Source of the DNA: an uncultured Lachnospiraceae bacterium | GTDB taxonomy: Bacteria > Bacillota > Clostridia > Lachnospirales > Lachnospiraceae | Length of the DNA stretch: 6,759 bases | Reading direction: 5' to 3' | Assembly: GCA_934351925.1 (NCBI GenBank) | Contig: CAKRJT010000060.1 | Coordinates: forward strand, 1-6,759 | In this document: in pieces, positions 5,937-6,759 of the stretch | Position numbering within the stretch: position 1 is the stretch's first letter | Layout: the number at the start of each line of letters is the position of its first letter | The notes under the pieces: generated by a model | Databases searched by the model: none | Seen by the model: only the letters and a program-made list of their open reading frames with translations | Told to the model about the DNA's origin: nothing | Translations under genes and position numbers: made by a program

Positions 5937-6759
5937 CTAAAACAGCTTGGAAATATCGTTAAACAGTATAAAGAACATGAGAAGCATGAGCAGCGCCATA
6001 CCTATAAGGTGCACCATGCCCTCCTTCTTCTGGTCAATCGGCTTGCCCCTTACCGCCTCGATAAGCAGGAACAAAAGCCGTCCGCCGTCAAGTGCAGGAA
6101 TCGGAAGCAGATTCATAACGCCGAGATTGGCGCTTATCATAACTATCCAGTTGGCAAGATTTAGAAGGACATAAAACACTCCGTCCGGCTTGCTCTGCTC
6201 TACCACATTGCTGATTGCGGACACAATTCCGACAGGTCCCGCCACATCGTCCTTCGTAACCTTTCCCGTAACGAGCATTTTAAGGCTCTCAAAAACTGTG
6301 TTTATCCAGTATTTTACCTCTATCACGCTGTATCTGAGCGTCTGTATCGGGTTTACCTTCACCCTCGCAGCCGAAAACGACATCCCCGTCTGATAATATG
6401 CATTGTGTGCGAGCACCGGCGTAACCGTGAGGTCGACAACCTCTCCGTCGCGGAACACCGCCACATTTATCTTACCTCCGCCGCAGCCTCTTATTGCGGA
6501 AATTGCCTCGTCGGTCGTCTTTACGGCGACACCGTTCACCTGAATAATCTGGTCATTCGTCTTAAAGCCGGCAAGTGCAGCCGCACCTGTCTCTGTAAGT
6601 CCCGAAATAACAGCATTTTCACCAAGATATACACCGAGCTGGTAGACATCCTCCTCAATGTACTCAGGGACAACCTTCGTCTCATACTTCACGCCATCGC
6701 GCTCGTAGGTTATATTGAGCGTCTTTCCGGTATGGAGCTGGTAGTACAGACTGTATTCC
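5937..6759 (-). CDS. rseP: RseP/RasP-family site-2 intramembrane zinc metalloprotease, C-terminal part
   Basis: This is the C-terminal 273 residues of a membrane-embedded site-2 protease; the frame is open to the right edge, so the N-terminus and the zinc-binding HExxH helix lie outside. Family members cut anti-sigma factors and leftover signal peptides within the membrane. Numbering from the edge: residues 1-34 look like the end of a first PDZ domain (GKTLNITYERDG...VVPEY). Residues about 45-114 form a PDZ domain (TGAAALAGFKTNDQIIQVNG). A conserved DVAGPVGIVS lies at 171-180. A hydrophobic segment (about 194-218) leads into NLLPIPALDGGRL, with the LDG motif whose D224 should be the third zinc ligand. 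A last transmembrane helix (about 248-266) ends near the terminus. A GTG at 6692 is in frame but would begin inside a domain, so it is not the start. The stop is TAG. The usual upstream neighbours, dxr and cdsA, would be off-window. Confidence 0.95.
   Translation of the reverse strand, partial: EYSLYYQLHTGKTLNITYERDGVKYETKVVPEYIEEDVYQLGVYLGENAVISGLTETGAAALAGFKTNDQIIQVNGVAVKTTDEAISAIRGCGGGKINVAVFRDGEVVDLTVTPVLAHNAYYQTGMSFSAARVKVNPIQTLRYSVIEVKYWINTVFESLKMLVTGKVTKDDVAGPVGIVSAISNVVEQSKPDGVFYVLLNLANWIVMISANLGVMNLLPIPALDGGRLLFLLIEAVRGKPIDQKKEGMVHLIGMALLMLLMFFILFNDISKLF

Noticed and set aside
5886..6393. Plus-strand open frames opposite rseP
   Set aside because: They mirror the hydrophobic codons of the protease on the other strand and show no motifs or ribosome sites.
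6690..6692. GTG as the start codon of the protease gene
   Set aside because: The frame stays open upstream to the edge and encodes PDZ-like sequence, and the protein would lack its catalytic HExxH helix.

Overview
The window looks like a stretch of core chromosome from a Gram-positive anaerobe of the Clostridia, most plausibly Lachnospiraceae or a close relative. The reasons are a PolC-type replicative polymerase (restricted mainly to Bacillota and relatives), the MEP isoprenoid pathway, the gene order rseP-ispG-polC, and AT-rich spacers around coding DNA of balanced composition. The family-level placement is inference from gene content and protein style; no search was run.

Everything recognisable is on the minus strand, so transcription runs from high to low coordinates. 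It begins with the C-terminal part of an RseP/RasP-type intramembrane (site-2) protease, cut by the right edge (5937-6759). After 34 bases comes ispG (4820-5902), an iron-sulfur enzyme of isoprenoid synthesis. After only 7 bases comes polC (328-4812), a complete DNA polymerase III alpha subunit with built-in proofreading exonuclease. The tight spacing suggests one transcript. The layout resembles the uppS-cdsA-dxr-rasP-proS-polC cluster of Bacillus subtilis, with ispG in the place of proS, so dxr, cdsA and uppS are the expected genes beyond the right edge. Such a cluster would join lipid-carrier and phospholipid synthesis, membrane-stress proteolysis and DNA replication under shared transcription.

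After polC there are 260 bases without a gene (68-327). They hold a weak terminator-like hairpin with a U-tract, then a compact cluster of three palindromic elements, two of which are mutually exclusive hairpins (224-276), then AT-rich DNA with a good promoter and an A-tract UP-like element. That promoter reads into a tRNA-Glu gene with anticodon CTC (1-67), whose last few 3' bases lie beyond the left edge.

I see no mobile element, CRISPR array, prophage gene, defence system or unknown protein. The plus strand has several long open frames opposite polC and ispG, but none looks like a real gene. The least explained sequence is the palindrome cluster between polC and the tRNA. I found no convincing sign of a previously undescribed system.
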